Shown: positions 63,326 through 64,000 of the stretch, piece by piece
How the letters are laid out: each line of letters starts with the position of its first letter
How positions within the stretch are numbered: position 1 is the stretch's first letter
Assembly (NCBI GenBank): GCA_015485355.1
Contig: WFTQ01000103.1
Location: forward strand, 1 to 64,000
Source of the DNA: a bacterium
GTDB lineage: Bacteria > Calditrichota > Calditrichia > RBG-13-44-9 > J042
Direction: 5' to 3'
DNA length: 64,000 bases
The notes under the pieces: generated by a model
The model's database searches: none
What the model saw: only the letters and a program-made list of their open reading frames with translations
What the model was told of the DNA's origin: nothing
Translations under genes and position numbers: made by a program

Positions 63326-64000
63326 ATGAACACATTACAAAAGCGTTTGCTCATGTTGTTCTTCCTGGTGGGGATCGTACCGTTCATGATGATTGTCGTC
63401 TTCAACGTCTGGAAGGGGCAGTCTTATTTCAAGGAGCAGCAGATAACCCATTTAAAACGGCTGGCCGCGGTCATGAATGCCGCCTTGCATCATCATTATC
63501 AATGGCTGGTGAAAGATGCGGAGATGTTGGCGGCGTTGCCGGCGGTTCAGGAATTTCTGGAGCAATATACCTCCGTAGGGGATCCAATACTGGAAAAGCG
63601 GCAGTCGGCCTTTCGCCGGGCGTATCAAATCCTGCAGACTTATCAGGAACGGCACTGGGGGGCCTTCCATCATGTTTTCCTGGTGGATACCCAGGGCCGG
63701 GTGATCCTTAGTCCGTTACATCCGGCCACAAATTCCGGACATCAGGGAGCCCATATAGGTGATGTGCCCGGTTTTCGGCAGGCCTTCAAGGAGAACCGTT
63801 TCACCGATTACTATGGATTTCGGGAATCCGATCATTACCATCAATTGCTCCTTCAGCCGGTGTTTTCGGAATCGGGACACTCCCTTGGCCTGCTGGTGTT
63901 GGAGGTGGAGATTGGGGAGGTCTTGGAGATTCTGAATCAGAAAATGCAAACCGGAAATGGTGAGAGGGTGTTTTTGACCACGTTATCCGGATACCGCATA
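63326..64000 (+). CDS. Membrane sensor protein, N-terminal part (cut by window edge)
   Basis: The frame is open to the last base (225 codons seen). The ATG follows GAGGGGAG by 7 nt. Residues 1-30 have a basic start MNTLQKRLL and a hydrophobic helix (LMLFFLVGIVPFMMIVVFNV), then a large extracytoplasmic domain from about 35 on: AAVMNAALHHHYQWLVKDAE, VFLVDTQGRVILSPLHP and YYGFRESDHYHQLLLQPVFS. The last two resemble a Cache-type double PAS-like ligand domain, so the missing C terminus may be a histidine kinase, chemoreceptor or cyclase. The output cannot be determined. Confidence 0.75.
   Translation, partial: MNTLQKRLLMLFFLVGIVPFMMIVVFNVWKGQSYFKEQQITHLKRLAAVMNAALHHHYQWLVKDAEMLAALPAVQEFLEQYTSVGDPILEKRQSAFRRAYQILQTYQERHWGAFHHVFLVDTQGRVILSPLHPATNSGHQGAHIGDVPGFRQAFKENRFTDYYGFRESDHYHQLLLQPVFSESGHSLGLLVLEVEIGEVLEILNQKMQTGNGERVFLTTLSGYRI

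Overview
The window is a gene-dense stretch of a bacterial chromosome of moderate to fairly high GC. The gene content points to a Gram-negative member of the FCB superphylum, and I lean towards a Calditrichota/KSB1-like thermophile. The evidence is outer-membrane proteins (a FadL-type porin, a CBM9/DUF5916 barrel), a lipoprotein with a clear lipobox, a beta-propeller sensor kinase, a 31-codon AURKAIP1/COX24-type basic protein, several sigma-54 regulators, and thermophile-flavoured genes (adenosine-specific kinase, speE-speB polyamine pair). The phylum is an inference. No mobile element, CRISPR array or rRNA was seen. There are two tRNAs, Lys(TTT) and Asp(GTC).

Layout. 1-9 kb: glyA; an SGNH lipoprotein/FadL operon; a ferritin with a Fur/PerR-type box across its promoter; a small membrane protein; a PerR-type regulator; a dipeptidyl-peptidase IV. 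9-13.6 kb: a three-gene operon, alkyl-DHAP-synthase-like oxidase, GlpD-like dehydrogenase and diacylglycerol kinase-like enzyme, consistent with ether-lipid metabolism. 13.7-17.6 kb: a propeller sensor kinase and NarL-type regulator. 17.6-21.3 kb: a gene-poor, decaying zone with small orphan ORFs, a Tat-exported HIRAN protein, a frameshifted MATE-like flippase and a fused remnant of a histidine kinase and an NtrC-type activator. 21.4-24.7 kb: a TPR/periplasmic-binding protein, then a SatD-DUF3307 pair separated by two perfect 21-bp dyads. 25-31.3 kb: a 5'-nucleotidase-like phosphoesterase, an HU-zinc ribbon/TPR-COX24 cluster, xseAB, and an ECF sigma/anti-sigma/YbjQ operon. 31.3-34.7 kb: an Mre11/Rad50-like YhaO-YhaN pair.

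34.9-42.4 kb: a membrane protein, tRNA-Lys, adenosine-specific kinase, a TPR protein, an unknown helical protein, pterin dehydratase, the polyamine operon speE-speB, and a site-2 protease. 42.8-49.4 kb: an unusual sigma-54 activator with an N-terminal NAD(P)-binding Rossmann domain, directly upstream of a sigma-54-like promoter and the glyoxylate shunt (aceB, aceA), followed by an alanine-glyoxylate aminotransferase-like gene. 49.4-56.6 kb, minus strand: the DUF5916 barrel, tRNA-Asp, and an operon of gltX, a histidine kinase with a degenerate ATP-binding domain, and an NtrC regulator. 57-64 kb: an SDR, a PEGA-repeat protein, an alpha/beta hydrolase, a VTT membrane protein/CDP-alcohol phosphotransferase/HAD phosphatase phospholipid cluster, and a sensor gene cut by the window edge.

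How the parts connect. Glyoxylate and C2 metabolism (aceBA, aminotransferase, glyA) may be under redox-responsive sigma-54 control. Lipid metabolism appears at three places: uptake through FadL/SGNH, ether lipids, and phosphatidylglycerol-type synthesis. Promoters resembling TTGA-17 bp-TATATT recur before tRNAs and housekeeping genes and look like the local sigma-70 type. The strongest candidates for under-described biology are the Rossmann-sigma-54 regulator with its promoter, the SatD-DUF3307 locus with paired operators, the exported HIRAN protein, the kinase with a decayed ATP lid, and the membrane-anchored Rad50-like ATPase.
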